Assembly (NCBI RefSeq): GCF_008641065.1
Contig: NZ_VTRS01000001.1
Span: 558,001 to 622,000 of the forward strand
Length of the DNA: 64,000 nucleotides
Direction: 5' to 3'
From: Rhabdaerophilum calidifontis
Lineage (GTDB): Bacteria > Pseudomonadota > Alphaproteobacteria > Rhizobiales > Beijerinckiaceae
The first letter of the stretch is position 1. The number at the start of each line of letters is the position of its first letter. Positions 19,834 through 28,925 of this stretch are shown one piece after another. Both the position numbers and the translations under genes were made by a program. The notes below the pieces were generated by a model. The model ran no database searches and was not told where the DNA came from. It was given only the letters and a program-made list of their open reading frames with translations.

Positions 19834-20751
19834 ATGACACAGGCAGTGCTGAAGGTCATCCGTCCCCTGGTGCGGTTCGGCAGCGCCCTTGCGCCCGGTG
19901 CCGCAGGGCGGGCGGCGTTCCGATTGTTCTGCACGCCGCTCGGCCATGCGCCGGTGCGGGACGACAACCCCGCCATCCGGCAGGCGCGGGCGCTGTTTGC
20001 GGAGGGGCGCACGGCGCATATCCCCTACGAGCATGGTTTCGTGCGGGTTACCCGGTTCGAGCCCGCTCGCCCGGCTCTCGGCGCGGTGCTGGTCCTGCAT
20101 GGCTGGACCGGCCAGGGGCTGCACATGGCGGGTTTCGTCCGGCCGCTGCTGGCAGAAGGCTTCCGCGTCGCGGTGATGGATCTGCCGGCGCATGGCGGCT
20201 CCTCCGGGCGGCGGCTGACCTTTCCGCGCGCGATCGCGGCGATCCACGCCGCGATGCGCGACGAGATCGGGCCGGGCGGTGCGCCGCTCGCGGGGATGAT
20301 CGGCCATTCCTTCGGCGGCGCCATCGCCCTGGTGGCGGCCGCCGCCGGGGTCGCAGGCCTGCCCCCGGTGCCGGTGCGGCGGCTGGTGACGATCGCCGCG
20401 CCGATGGGCATGGCGCATTACGGCCGGCACTTCGCCGAGACGATCGGGCTGACGCGGCGCGGCCATGCGGCATTCGAGGCCGCGGTGCAGGCGCTGACGG
20501 GCCGGCCGATGGCAAGCTTCTCCGGTGTCGATGCCCTGCGCCTCACCCAGATCCCGACCTTGGTGATGCATGCGCCGGACGACAAGGAAATCCCCTTCGC
20601 GGAGGCCGAGGCGCTGGCCGCGGCCGGGCCGCGGGTCGTGCTGCGGGCGATGCCGGGGCTCGGCCATCGCCGCATTCTCGGGGCCGAGGCGGTGCATTCG
20701 GCCGCCGCCGCCTTTCTCGCGCGCGGCGCGGTGGGACTTGCGGCCGGCTAG
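19834..20751 (+). CDS. Alpha/beta hydrolase under MarR control
   Basis: A 305-residue alpha/beta hydrolase. The oxyanion region is VLHGWTGQG near residue 90, the nucleophile Ser in GHSFGGAIAL near 160, an acid in HAPDDKEIPF near 251 and the catalytic His in GLGHRRIL near 277. No signal peptide is evident, so it is probably cytoplasmic. The substrate is unknown; the adjacent MarR gene and its operators suggest induction by a specific (perhaps lipophilic or ester-type) compound. It meets ferrochelatase tail to tail with overlapping TAG/CTA stops. Confidence 0.83.
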   Translation: MTQAVLKVIRPLVRFGSALAPGAAGRAAFRLFCTPLGHAPVRDDNPAIRQARALFAEGRTAHIPYEHGFVRVTRFEPARPALGAVLVLHGWTGQGLHMAGFVRPLLAEGFRVAVMDLPAHGGSSGRRLTFPRAIAAIHAAMRDEIGPGGAPLAGMIGHSFGGAIALVAAAAGVAGLPPVPVRRLVTIAAPMGMAHYGRHFAETIGLTRRGHAAFEAAVQALTGRPMASFSGVDALRLTQIPTLVMHAPDDKEIPFAEAEALAAAGPRVVLRAMPGLGHRRILGAEAVHSAAAAFLARGAVGLAAG

Positions 20752-21830
20752 AGCCAGCCCTGCAATTCGCGGCGGACGACGGTTTCGATCACGTCGATTC
20801 CCGCATCGCCGGCATTGAGCGCCGGGACATAGGTGAAGTGCTCGCCGCCGTGATGGGTGAAGATTTCGCGGTTCTCGACATCGAGTTCCTCGAGCGTTTC
20901 GAGGCAATCGGCCGAGAAGCCGGGCGCGACGAGTGCGAGGCGCCGGATGCCGGATTTCGCGAGCGCCGCCACGGTCTCGTCGGTATAGGGCTGGAGCCAG
21001 GGATCATTGCCGAACCGCGACTGGAAGGTGACGCGGAAACGCTCCTGCGGCCATTGCAGCGCCTCGCGCAGCAGGCGCCCGGTCTTCTGGCATTCGCAAT
21101 GATAGGGGTCGCCCTTCTCGAGATATTTCTGCGGCATGCCGTGGAAGGTCGCGACCAGCACCTCCGGCTCCCAGGTGAGCGTCGCGAGATGGGCACGGAT
21201 CGAGGCCGCGAGCGCCGCGATATAGGCCGGCTCGTCGGCATAGGCGGGAGCGACGCGGATATAGGGCTGCCAGCGCATCGCCATCAGCGCCCGGAAGGCC
21301 TGGTCGCAGGCGGTGGCGGTGGTCGCCGCCGCATATTGCGGATAAAGCGGCACCAGGAGGATCCGGTCGCAGCCCTCGGCGCGCAGTGCCTCGATCCGGC
21401 TTTTGGTGGACGGGTTCTGGTAGCGCATCGCGAAATCGACCAGGATGCGCGGGTCGTCGGCAAGGCGGGCGGCGAGCCTCTCGGCCTGGGCGCGGGTGAT
21501 GGTCTTGAGCGGTCCTTCGTTCTGTTCGTTGTTCCAGATCGAGGCGTAATCCTTGCCTTTCCGGCCCGGACGCGTGGTGAGAATGATGAGATTGAGCAGC
21601 GGCCACCAGAGCAGGCGCGGCACCTCGATCACGCGGCGATCGGAGAGGAATTCCTTGAGGTAGCGCCGCATCGACCAGTAATCGGTGGCATCCGGCGTGC
21701 CGAGATTGAGCAGCAGGACGCCGATCCTGCCCTTTCGCACGGGAGGATGGCCCTCGGGCAGGCGGATGGCCCGCATCGCGGGGGCATCGGCACCGGCGGG
21801 GGGGACGGGAGGGGGGACAAGCGTGTTCAT
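20748..21830 (-). CDS. hemH: Ferrochelatase
   Basis: A 360-residue enzyme that inserts Fe2+ into protoporphyrin IX, the last step of haem synthesis. Diagnostic parts are GVLLLNLGTPD near residue 37, the signature with the metal-binding His ATFHGMPQKYLEKGD near 228, and GFSADCLETLEE near 303, which carries the second acidic site. The first 30 residues are a Pro-rich extension. I see no obvious iron-response box in the 145 bases upstream, though the region is AT-richer than average. Confidence 0.95.
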   Translation of the reverse strand: MNTLVPPPVPPAGADAPAMRAIRLPEGHPPVRKGRIGVLLLNLGTPDATDYWSMRRYLKEFLSDRRVIEVPRLLWWPLLNLIILTTRPGRKGKDYASIWNNEQNEGPLKTITRAQAERLAARLADDPRILVDFAMRYQNPSTKSRIEALRAEGCDRILLVPLYPQYAAATTATACDQAFRALMAMRWQPYIRVAPAYADEPAYIAALAASIRAHLATLTWEPEVLVATFHGMPQKYLEKGDPYHCECQKTGRLLREALQWPQERFRVTFQSRFGNDPWLQPYTDETVAALAKSGIRRLALVAPGFSADCLETLEELDVENREIFTHHGGEHFTYVPALNAGDAGIDVIETVVRRELQGWL

Positions 21831-21975
21831 AATGGTTCAAATAACGCGCCGTCGCGGTTTGTTAAGCGCGAAACGGCCGGGCGCGGCGATTTCCGGCGCG
21901 GCCTTGCGACGCGCCGCCGCTTGCCGATCGCGGGGCGGCGTGGTTCGATCGATTCCAGAATGACGGGAGGCGGTC

Positions 21976-23544
21976 ATGGGCGGCATCGACAGGCGTGACA
22001 TGTTCCGGATCGCGGTCGCGGGCGGGGTGGCGGGTGCTGCGATCCTCGCCGCGAGCCCCGAGGAGGCGCTGGCTCAGGCGGCCCGCCAGGGCGCGGCGCC
22101 GACCTTCCGGCTGCTGCTCGTCAACGACATCTACAAGATGGCCGAGGTTGGCGGGAAGATGGCCGAGGTTGGCGGGAAGGGCGGGTTCGCCCGCCTCGCC
22201 GCGATCGCCAAGGCCGAGCGCGCGGGCGGCGTGCCGGTGCTCTACGCGCATGCCGGGGACATGTATTCGCCGTCGCTGATGAGCGGCTTCGATCAGGGCG
22301 CGCATACGGTCGAACTGCTCAATGTCGAGCCGCCGGATGTGTTCGTGCCCGGCAATCATGAATTCGATTTCGGCAAGGAGGTCTATCTGAAGCGCCGGGC
22401 CGAATCGAAAGCGCTGTTCCTTGCCGCCAATCTGCGCGACGCGGATGGCGCGCCCCTGCCGGGGCACGAGGACCGGCGGATCTTCGAGCTCGGGCCGGTC
22501 AAGGTCGGGGTGTTCGGCGTCGCGCTCGCCAACACGCCGCTGATGTCCTCCGCCGCCGGGTTCCGCTTCACCGACGAGATGGCGGCCGTGCGCGACCAGG
22601 CCAAGGCGCTGCGCGCGGCGGGGGCGGATCTCGTCGTCGCGGTGACGCATACCGATTTCGCGCGCGATCTTGAAATCATGCGCTCGCGGCTGGTCGATGT
22701 GCTGCTGACCGGGCACGACCACGACCTGCGCATCGCCTATGACAACCGCGTCGCCATGGTCGAATCCGGCGAGGAAGGCGAATACGTCACCGCGATCGAT
22801 ATCTATTGCATCATCGGCGAGCGCGACGGGAAGCGCCAGGTGAGCTGGCGTCCGGCCTTCCGGCCGATCGATTCGGCGCAGGTGACCCCGGACCCGGCGG
22901 CACTGGCGATCGTCCGCCGCTACGAGGCCGAACTCTCGCGCGAGCTCGACGTGCCGCTCGGCACGACCGCGCTGCCGCTCGACAGCCGCTCCGCCACCGT
23001 GCGCAGCCAGGAGGCGGCGATCGGCAACCTGATCGCCGACGCGATCCGCGCATCGACTGGGGCGGACGCGGCGATCATCAATGGCGGCGGCATCCGCGCC
23101 AACCGGCAATATGCCGCCGGCGCGACCATCACCCGCCGCGACGTGCTTTCGGAACTGCCCTTCGGCAACTCGACCGTGCTGGTCGAGATCACGGGCAAGG
23201 ATATCCGCGACGCGCTCGAGAACGGCGTGAGCCAGGTGGACAACCGCGCCGGGCGCTTTCCGCAGGTCTCGGGGCTGGCCTTCACCTATGATCCGAAGGC
23301 GGCGCCCGGCAGCCGGGTACTCTCGGTCGAGATCGGCGGCAAGCCGCTCGACCATGCCGCGACCTACAAGGTCGCCTCGAACGAGTTCATGTTCGCGGGC
23401 GGCGACGGCTATGCCGCCTTGGCGCGCGGCCGGACGCTGATCGGCCGCACCGATGGCGCGCTGATGGCCAATGTCGTCATGGTGCATATCCGCAAGCTCG
23501 GCACCGTCGAGGTGAAGGTCGAGGGGCGGATCGTCGCGAAGTGA
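21976..23544 (+). CDS. Tat-exported bifunctional metallophosphatase / 5'-nucleotidase family protein
   Basis: A 522-residue two-domain enzyme of the UshA/5'-nucleotidase family. The N-terminus has a twin-arginine-like motif (DRRDMFRIA) before a hydrophobic stretch, so Tat export is likely. The metallophosphatase domain (about residues 43-260) has VNDIYK in place of the usual NDxH, then GNHEFDFG near 122, and TGHDHD near 252. The 5_nucleotid_C domain (about 305-480) has NGGGIRAN and GGDGYAAL. A 21-base tandem duplication doubles the sequence KMAEVGG at residues 54-67. GGGAGG before the ATG supports the start. Confidence 0.87.
   Translation: MGGIDRRDMFRIAVAGGVAGAAILAASPEEALAQAARQGAAPTFRLLLVNDIYKMAEVGGKMAEVGGKGGFARLAAIAKAERAGGVPVLYAHAGDMYSPSLMSGFDQGAHTVELLNVEPPDVFVPGNHEFDFGKEVYLKRRAESKALFLAANLRDADGAPLPGHEDRRIFELGPVKVGVFGVALANTPLMSSAAGFRFTDEMAAVRDQAKALRAAGADLVVAVTHTDFARDLEIMRSRLVDVLLTGHDHDLRIAYDNRVAMVESGEEGEYVTAIDIYCIIGERDGKRQVSWRPAFRPIDSAQVTPDPAALAIVRRYEAELSRELDVPLGTTALPLDSRSATVRSQEAAIGNLIADAIRASTGADAAIINGGGIRANRQYAAGATITRRDVLSELPFGNSTVLVEITGKDIRDALENGVSQVDNRAGRFPQVSGLAFTYDPKAAPGSRVLSVEIGGKPLDHAATYKVASNEFMFAGGDGYAALARGRTLIGRTDGALMANVVMVHIRKLGTVEVKVEGRIVAK
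22135..22176 (+). repeat. 21-bp in-frame tandem duplication in the nucleotidase gene
   Basis: Two perfect, adjacent 21-base copies (AAGATGGCCGAGG followed by TTGGCGGG) encode KMAEVGG twice, just after the first metal-site motif. The identity of the copies at every base, including wobble positions, suggests a recent slippage event. Confidence 0.95.
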
Positions 23545-23570
23545 CGCTCAGCCCGAAGTGACGCTCAGCC
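23537..23570. repeat. 17-bp tandem duplication over two convergent stop codons
   Basis: CGAAGTGACGCTCAGCC occurs twice without a gap. The first copy holds the TGA of the plus-strand nucleotidase; the second holds the TGA of the minus-strand ligase. It separates the two genes by about one extra unit. Confidence 0.95.
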
Positions 23571-24800
23571 CACGGGCCGCTCGTCGGCGATCACCCGGCC
23601 GTCATTCGGCAGGCTGCCCATCGGGTGCAGTTCCACCGCGCCCTTGAGGCCGGTCACCCGACGCAGCGCGGCGCCCAGCGCCTCCGCGAGTTCGGGCGCA
23701 AAACTCTCGCTCTCCGCGCGCAGCAGCATCGCGTCCTGCTCGGCCTCGCGCGTCACCACCAGCCGCAGCCGGCCGAGCCCGGCATGTTCGCGCGCGATCT
23801 CGGCGATCTGCGCCGGATCGACGAACATGCCCTTGACCTTGGTGCGCTGGTCCGCGCGGCCCAGCCAGCCCGCAAGACGCTGGTTGGTGCGGCCGCAGGG
23901 CGAGCGGCCGGGCAGGATGCGCGAGAGATCGCCGGTGCCGAAGCGCAGCAGCGGGTAATCGCGGTTGAGGCGCGTCACCACAACCTCGCCGACCTCGCCT
24001 TCCGGCAAGGGTTCGCCGGTGCCGGGCCGGACGATCTCGACGATGATGCCCTCGTTGACGACGAGCCCCTCGCGTGCCGCGGTCTCGTAGGCGACGATGC
24101 CGAGATCGGCGGTCGCATAGGCCTGATAGGCGTCGATGCCGCGCCCGGCCACCCATTGCTGGAGGCTCGGCGGGAAGGCGGCGCCCGAGACGAGCGCCTT
24201 GCGGAGCGAGAGCGCCGGCTTGCCGGCCTCCTCGGCCTTTTCGAGGATGATCTTGAGGAAATCCGGCGTGCCGGCATAGCCGTTCGGCTTCAGCGCCGCG
24301 ATCGCCTCGATCTGCATCTCGGTCTGGCCCGGTCCGGCCGGGATCACGGCGCAGCCGAGTGCATGGGCGCCGGATTCCATGATATGCGCGCCGGGGGTGA
24401 AATGGTAGCTGAAGGTGTTGAGCAGGATGTCGCCCTTCTGGAACCCGGCGGCCGCGAGCGCCCGCGCACAGCCCCACCAATCCGCGGCATAGCCTTCGGG
24501 GTCGAAGATCGGGCCGGGCGACATCAGGAGCCGTTTCAGTCCACCCGGTGCCGTGGTCGCGAGCCCGGCAAAGGGCGGGGCCACGCGTTGCATGCCGAGC
24601 AATTCGCTCTTGCGCAGCACGGGAATGGCGGCGAGCGCGGCACGGTCCGTCAGGCTGGCGATGTCGATGCCGGCAAGCTGGCGCGCCAGCGCCGGCGTCG
24701 CCGGCGCCGCCCAGGCGAGAAGATCGCGCAGGTCGGCCAGCAGCGCGATTTCGCGCTGTTCGGGATCGCGGGTTTCCGCCGCGTCGAAATGCTCGCTCAT
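23565..24800 (-). CDS. PaaK-like AMP-dependent CoA ligase (phenylacetate-CoA ligase family)
   Basis: A 411-residue adenylate-forming enzyme of the phenylacetate--CoA ligase family. Recognisable parts are SGPGQT-like phosphate loop residues (here AGPGQTEMQ near 156), YATADLGIVAYE near 226, the GEVVVTRLNRDYPLLRFGTGDL block near 277, and the C-terminal domain with KVKGMFVDPAQI near 324. It would make an acyl-CoA from an aromatic or other carboxylic acid. Similar ligases often sit with Liv-type ABC importers; here the importer is 31 kb away. Followed (downstream) by the duplicated stop region. Confidence 0.82.
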   Translation of the reverse strand: MSEHFDAAETRDPEQREIALLADLRDLLAWAAPATPALARQLAGIDIASLTDRAALAAIPVLRKSELLGMQRVAPPFAGLATTAPGGLKRLLMSPGPIFDPEGYAADWWGCARALAAAGFQKGDILLNTFSYHFTPGAHIMESGAHALGCAVIPAGPGQTEMQIEAIAALKPNGYAGTPDFLKIILEKAEEAGKPALSLRKALVSGAAFPPSLQQWVAGRGIDAYQAYATADLGIVAYETAAREGLVVNEGIIVEIVRPGTGEPLPEGEVGEVVVTRLNRDYPLLRFGTGDLSRILPGRSPCGRTNQRLAGWLGRADQRTKVKGMFVDPAQIAEIAREHAGLGRLRLVVTREAEQDAMLLRAESESFAPELAEALGAALRRVTGLKGAVELHPMGSLPNDGRVIADERPVG

Positions 24801-24838
24801 CGTTCCTCCCGGTCCGTTTTGGGGGCTTCCTGGTCGGA

Positions 24839-26023
24839 TCAGGCCGGAATCCTGGCGCTTTCCAGGAACCGCGCCATCCGCGCCAGCGCCCTCTCGATAT
24901 TCTCCAGCGAATTGGCGTAGGAGAGCCGGATATAGCCCTCGCCATGGATGCCGAAATCGGGGCCGCCGATCGTCGCCACGCCCGCCTCTTCCAGCAGCGC
25001 CGCGGCGAGCACCTTCGCCCGGAACCCGGTCGCCTTGATGTTAGGATAGGCGTAGAACGCGCCTCTCGGTGTCAGGCAGGTGACATTCGGCAATGCGTTG
25101 AGCCCGGCGACCAGCGCCCTGCGGCGCCGGTCGAATTCCTCGACCATGGCGCGGACGTCGTCCTGTGGGCCCTCGAGCGCGGCGATGCCCGCCCATTGCG
25201 CCGGCGCATTGACGCAGGAATAGGAATTCACCGCAAGCTTGCGCGCCGCTTCGTAAGCGCCTTCCGGCCAGATCGACCAGCCCATCCGCCAGCCCGTCAT
25301 CGCATAGGTCTTCGACCAGCCGTTGAGCAGGATCAGCCGGTCGCGGATCTCGGGATAGGCGAGGAGCGTCACATGCACCGCGCCGTCATAGGTCATCTGG
25401 TCGTAGATCTCGTCCGACATCAGCGCGACGCGGGGGAAGCGCGCGAGGCCGGCCACCAGCGCGTCGATCTCGGCCTTCGGGGTCACGCCGCCGGTGGGGT
25501 TGGCGGGCGAATTGATGATGAGCAGGCGCGTGCGCGGGGTGATGAGCGACAGCGTCTCCTCTGCCGAGAAGGCGAAGCCGTTCTCCTCGCGGATCGGCAC
25601 CGGAACCGGTGTGGCGCCGGTGAACTCGATCATCGAGCGGTAGATCGGGAAGCCGGGATCCGGGTAGAGAATCTCGACGCCGGGCCGGCCGAACATCAGG
25701 ATCGCCATGAACATCGTCACCTTGCCGCCCGGAACGATCATCACCCGCTCCGGCGAGACCGAGACGCCGTAACGGCGATGGACATCCGCCGCGACCGCCT
25801 CGCGGCAGGCCAGGATGCCGGTCGCCGGCGTGTAGCCGTGATGGCCGTCGCGCAGCGCCTTCACCGCCGCCTCGACGATATGCGGCGGGGTGGGAAAATC
25901 CGGCTGGCCGATGCCGAGATTGACGATATCGCGGCCCTGGCGCTGCAATTCCGTGGCGCGGGCGAGCACGGCGAAGGCGTTCTCCTCGCCGATGCGGGCG
26001 AAGGCGGGCACGATATCGAGCAT
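24839..26023 (-). CDS. Pyridoxal phosphate-dependent aminotransferase, class I/II
   Basis: A 394-residue fold-type I aminotransferase. The N-terminal phrase NLGIGQPDFPTP is typical, the NPTGG motif near residue 165 binds substrate, DEIYDQM near 200 holds the PLP-pyridine Asp and Tyr, and the PLP Lys lies in GWSKTYAMTGWRMG near 236. Probable activity is an aspartate-, alanine- or branched-chain-type amino transfer; not decidable from sequence. It lies 38 bases upstream of the PaaK-like ligase gene in the same direction, so the two may be one operon, and is divergent from the dehydratase gene. Confidence 0.88.
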   Translation of the reverse strand: MLDIVPAFARIGEENAFAVLARATELQRQGRDIVNLGIGQPDFPTPPHIVEAAVKALRDGHHGYTPATGILACREAVAADVHRRYGVSVSPERVMIVPGGKVTMFMAILMFGRPGVEILYPDPGFPIYRSMIEFTGATPVPVPIREENGFAFSAEETLSLITPRTRLLIINSPANPTGGVTPKAEIDALVAGLARFPRVALMSDEIYDQMTYDGAVHVTLLAYPEIRDRLILLNGWSKTYAMTGWRMGWSIWPEGAYEAARKLAVNSYSCVNAPAQWAGIAALEGPQDDVRAMVEEFDRRRRALVAGLNALPNVTCLTPRGAFYAYPNIKATGFRAKVLAAALLEEAGVATIGGPDFGIHGEGYIRLSYANSLENIERALARMARFLESARIPA

Positions 26024-26184
26024 GAAGGATCCCCGGCACGCTGCGTTGGGCGCCGGCGCACTTGCCGCCGGCGCGTTCGATTTTCGCTTGCACGATGGGG
26101 CATGGCGGCGCGAAGATCAACGCAAGGTCGCCGCCGCCGCGCCACATGCGGATCAGCCGGCGACCGGAGGAACGCCCGCCCGTC

Positions 26185-26202
26185 CCGGGATCGCGATCCC
26201 GG
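26185..26202. promoter_or_regulatory. 18-bp perfect palindrome between divergent genes
   Basis: CCGGGATCGCGATCCCGG lies in the 212-base region between the divergent aminotransferase and dehydratase genes, 34 bases before the dehydratase GTG. It may be a regulator-binding site or form a hairpin in the dehydratase mRNA leader. No regulator gene adjoins it. Confidence 0.45.
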
Positions 26203-26235
26203 AAAGGCGGCCAGAGGAACGACAGGGATAATCCC

Positions 26236-28044
26236 GTGACCCGCAAGCCGACCAAAGCCCAGATCGCGCGCCTGCGCTCGCGCGACTGGTTCGACAACCC
26301 GTCCAATCCCGACATGACCGCGCTCTACCTCGAGCGCTATCTCAATTTCGGCCTGACGCGCGCGGAACTGCAATCCGGCAAGCCGATCATCGGCATCGCG
26401 CAGACGGGATCGGATCTCTCGCCCTGCAACCGGCACCATATCGTGCTGGCGGAGCGCATCCGCGAGGGCATCCGCGAGGCGGGCGGCATCGCCATGGAAT
26501 TTCCGGTCCACCCGATCCAGGAGACCGGCAAGCGGCCGACGGCCACGCTCGACCGCAACCTCGCCTATCTCGGCCTTGTCGAGATCCTCTACGGCTACCC
26601 GATCGATGGCGTGGTGCTGACCACCGGCTGCGACAAGACCACCCCCGCCTGCCTGATGGCGGCGGCGACGGTCGATATCCCGGCGATCTCGCTCAATTCC
26701 GGGCCGATGCTGAACGGCTATTTCAAGGGGGAGCGCACCGGATCGGGCACGATCGTCTGGAAGGCGCGCAACATGATGGCCGCCGGCGAGATCAATTACG
26801 AGCAGTTCGTGGATCTCGTCGCCTCCTCGGCGCCCTCGACCGGGCATTGCAACACGATGGGCACCGCCTCGACGATGAATAGCCTCGCCGAGGCGCTGGG
26901 CATGAGCCTGCCCGGCTCGGCCTCGATCCCCGCGCCCTATCGCGAGCGCCAGCAGGCCGCCTACGAGACCGGCAAGCGCATCGTCGAGATGGTGTGGGAG
27001 GATCTCCGCCCCTCGAAGATCATGACGCGGCAGGCATTCGAGAACGCCATCCGGATCAATTCCGCAATCGGCGGCTCGACCAACGCGCCGATCCATCTCA
27101 ACGCCATCGCCCGGCATCTCGGAATCGCGCTCGACAACGACGATTGGGAGCGGCTCGGCTACGAGATCCCGCTGCTCGTCAATCTCCAACCGGCCGGCGA
27201 GTATCTCGCCGAGGAATATCACCGCGCGGGCGGGGTGCCGGCGGTTGCGGCGGAACTCATTGCCAGGGGGCTGATCCATGAAGGGGCGATGACGGTCAAC
27301 GGCCGCAGCTTCGGCGACAACAATCGCGGCCGGTTCTCGGGGGATCGCGCGGTGATCAAGCCGTTCGATGCGCCGCTCAAGGCCAAGGCCGGCTTCCTCA
27401 ACCTCAAGGGCAACCTGTTCGACAGCGCGATCATGAAGACGAGCGTGATCACGGAGGAATTCCGGACGCGTTATCTCGAAAACCCGAAGGATCCCAACGC
27501 GTTCGAGGGCACCGCCTTCGTGTTCGACGGGCCGGAGGATTATCATGCCCGGATCGATGATCCGGCGCTGGGGATGGGCGCGGACGCGATCCTCGTCATG
27601 CGCGGCACCGGGCCGATCGGCTATCCCGGCGCGGCGGAGGTCGTGAACATGCGCCCGCCGGCCTACCTGATCAAGAAGGGCATCACGGCGCTGCCCTGCA
27701 TCGGCGATGGCCGGCAATCGGGCACGTCCGGCTCGCCTTCGATCCTCAACGCCACGCCGGAGGCCGCGGCCGGCGGCGGGCTCGCGGTGCTCAGGACCGG
27801 GGATCGGGTGCGGATCGACCTCAATACGCGCTCCGCCGATATTCTCATCGCCAAGGCGGAATATGACCGGCGCCGCGCCGAACTCCAGGCGCATGGCGGC
27901 TACAAGGTGCCGAAGAGCCAATCGCCGTGGCAGGAGATCCAGCGCAAGATGACGGACGGTCTCGCCCAGGGCATGGTGTTGAAGCCGGCAGTGAAATATC
28001 GCCGCATCGTGCGCACCCACGGAACGCCGCGGGACAACCACTGA
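26236..28044 (+). CDS. IlvD/Edd family dehydratase (sugar-acid or dihydroxy-acid dehydratase)
   Basis: A 602-residue iron-sulfur dehydratase. The three cluster cysteines are visible: SPCNRHH near residue 63, [11 protein letters not shown] near 133 and [15 protein letters not shown] near 206. This family removes water from dihydroxy-acids (IlvD), 6-phosphogluconate (Edd) or aldonic acids (arabonate, xylonate). The neighbours downstream (SDR, DenD-like and 2-hydroxyacid dehydrogenases) favour a sugar-acid role. The start is a GTG at 26236 with AGGGAT upstream; the frame is open further up but without family-like residues. Length about 600 fits the aldonate dehydratase branch. Confidence 0.87.
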   Translation: MTRKPTKAQIARLRSRDWFDNPSNPDMTALYLERYLNFGLTRAELQSGKPIIGIAQTGSDLSPCNRHHIVLAERIREGIREAGGIAMEFPVHPIQETGKRPTATLDRNLAYLGLVEILYGYPIDGVVLTTGCDKTTPACLMAAATVDIPAISLNSGPMLNGYFKGERTGSGTIVWKARNMMAAGEINYEQFVDLVASSAPSTGHCNTMGTASTMNSLAEALGMSLPGSASIPAPYRERQQAAYETGKRIVEMVWEDLRPSKIMTRQAFENAIRINSAIGGSTNAPIHLNAIARHLGIALDNDDWERLGYEIPLLVNLQPAGEYLAEEYHRAGGVPAVAAELIARGLIHEGAMTVNGRSFGDNNRGRFSGDRAVIKPFDAPLKAKAGFLNLKGNLFDSAIMKTSVITEEFRTRYLENPKDPNAFEGTAFVFDGPEDYHARIDDPALGMGADAILVMRGTGPIGYPGAAEVVNMRPPAYLIKKGITALPCIGDGRQSGTSGSPSILNATPEAAAGGGLAVLRTGDRVRIDLNTRSADILIAKAEYDRRRAELQAHGGYKVPKSQSPWQEIQRKMTDGLAQGMVLKPAVKYRRIVRTHGTPRDNH

Positions 28045-28086
28045 ACGCGGCTGCGGTCGATCGTTCAACCGGAACGGAGCCTCTCC

Positions 28087-28218
28087 ATGATCAGCCAGTC
28101 CGTCGACGCGGCGTCGGCGCGCATTGTCCGGGCGGGAATCGTCCGGCTGACGGACGCAGCCCTGCGTTTTCTCGCACGGCTTCTGCGGCACCTCATCCTC
28201 GCGAGAACGCGCCCGTGA
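28087..28218 (+). CDS. Possible small protein translationally coupled to the GNAT gene
   Basis: A 43-codon open frame starts at an ATG with GGAG eight bases before it and stops at a TGA that overlaps the GTG start of the following gene (GTGA). The product would begin MISQSVDAASARIVRAG and carry many Leu and Arg in an amphipathic-looking second half (LTDAALRFLARLLRHL). I do not recognise it. It could be a real small protein, a coupling leader, or chance. Confidence 0.3.
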   Translation: MISQSVDAASARIVRAGIVRLTDAALRFLARLLRHLILARTRP

Positions 28219-28925
28219 CCGATCTCGCCCATTGGACGCCGCGAGACCGGCCGGCACGCATGCCGCTGCAGGGCCGCTATTGCCGGCTCGAACCGCTCGA
28301 CCCCGCGCGGCATGGCGACGACCTCTTCGCGGCCTCGATGGCGCCGGGTGCCGAGGAACGGCACCGCTACCTGTTCGAGACGCCGATGGAACGCGGCGAT
28401 TTCCAAGCCTGGCTCGAAACCCGCGCCGCGAGCGAGGATCCCCTGTTCTTCGCGGTGATCGACGCCGAGACCGGGCGCTGCGAGGGCCGGCAGACCCTGA
28501 TGCGGATCGACACGATCCATGGCGTGATCGAGATCGGCTCGATCCTCTGGGGACCGGCGATCGCCCGCTCGCGCGTCGCCACCGAGGCGCTCTACCTCTT
28601 CGCCGCCTATGTCTTCGACGATCTCGGCTATCGGCGCTTCGAGTGGAAATGCAATAGTGCCAACGCCCCTTCCAAGCGTGCGGCGGCGCGGTTCGGCTTC
28701 ACCTATGAGGGCTTGTTCCGCCAGCACATGGTGGCGAAGGGCGCGAACCGCGACACCGCCTGGTTCTCCATCATCGACAGCGAATGGCCGATGCTGAAAG
28801 CGGCCTACGAAACCTGGCTTTCCCCTGCGAATTTCGACGCGGCGGGCCGGCAGAAGCGCACGCTCGCGGCGTGCCGGGCGGAATTGGACCTCAGAACCGG
28901 AGATCGGGCATGGCAGGACGTTTGA
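28215..28925 (+). CDS. GNAT family N-acetyltransferase (RimJ/RimL-like)
   Basis: A 236-residue acetyltransferase. The N-terminal half has RYCRLEPLDPARHGDDLFAA, typical of RimJ/L-like GNATs, and the core reads IEIGSILWGP...SRVATEALYLFAAYVFDDLGYRRFEWKC with the acetyl-CoA region near residues 115-145, then the NAPSKRAAARFGF motif near 154. Likely acetylates a protein N-terminus or small molecule. The start is taken as GTG at 28215, coupled to the small upstream frame. Its 3' end overlaps the SDR gene start by 16 bases, so it is in the same operon as the catabolic genes. Confidence 0.83.
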   Translation: MTDLAHWTPRDRPARMPLQGRYCRLEPLDPARHGDDLFAASMAPGAEERHRYLFETPMERGDFQAWLETRAASEDPLFFAVIDAETGRCEGRQTLMRIDTIHGVIEIGSILWGPAIARSRVATEALYLFAAYVFDDLGYRRFEWKCNSANAPSKRAAARFGFTYEGLFRQHMVAKGANRDTAWFSIIDSEWPMLKAAYETWLSPANFDAAGRQKRTLAACRAELDLRTGDRAWQDV

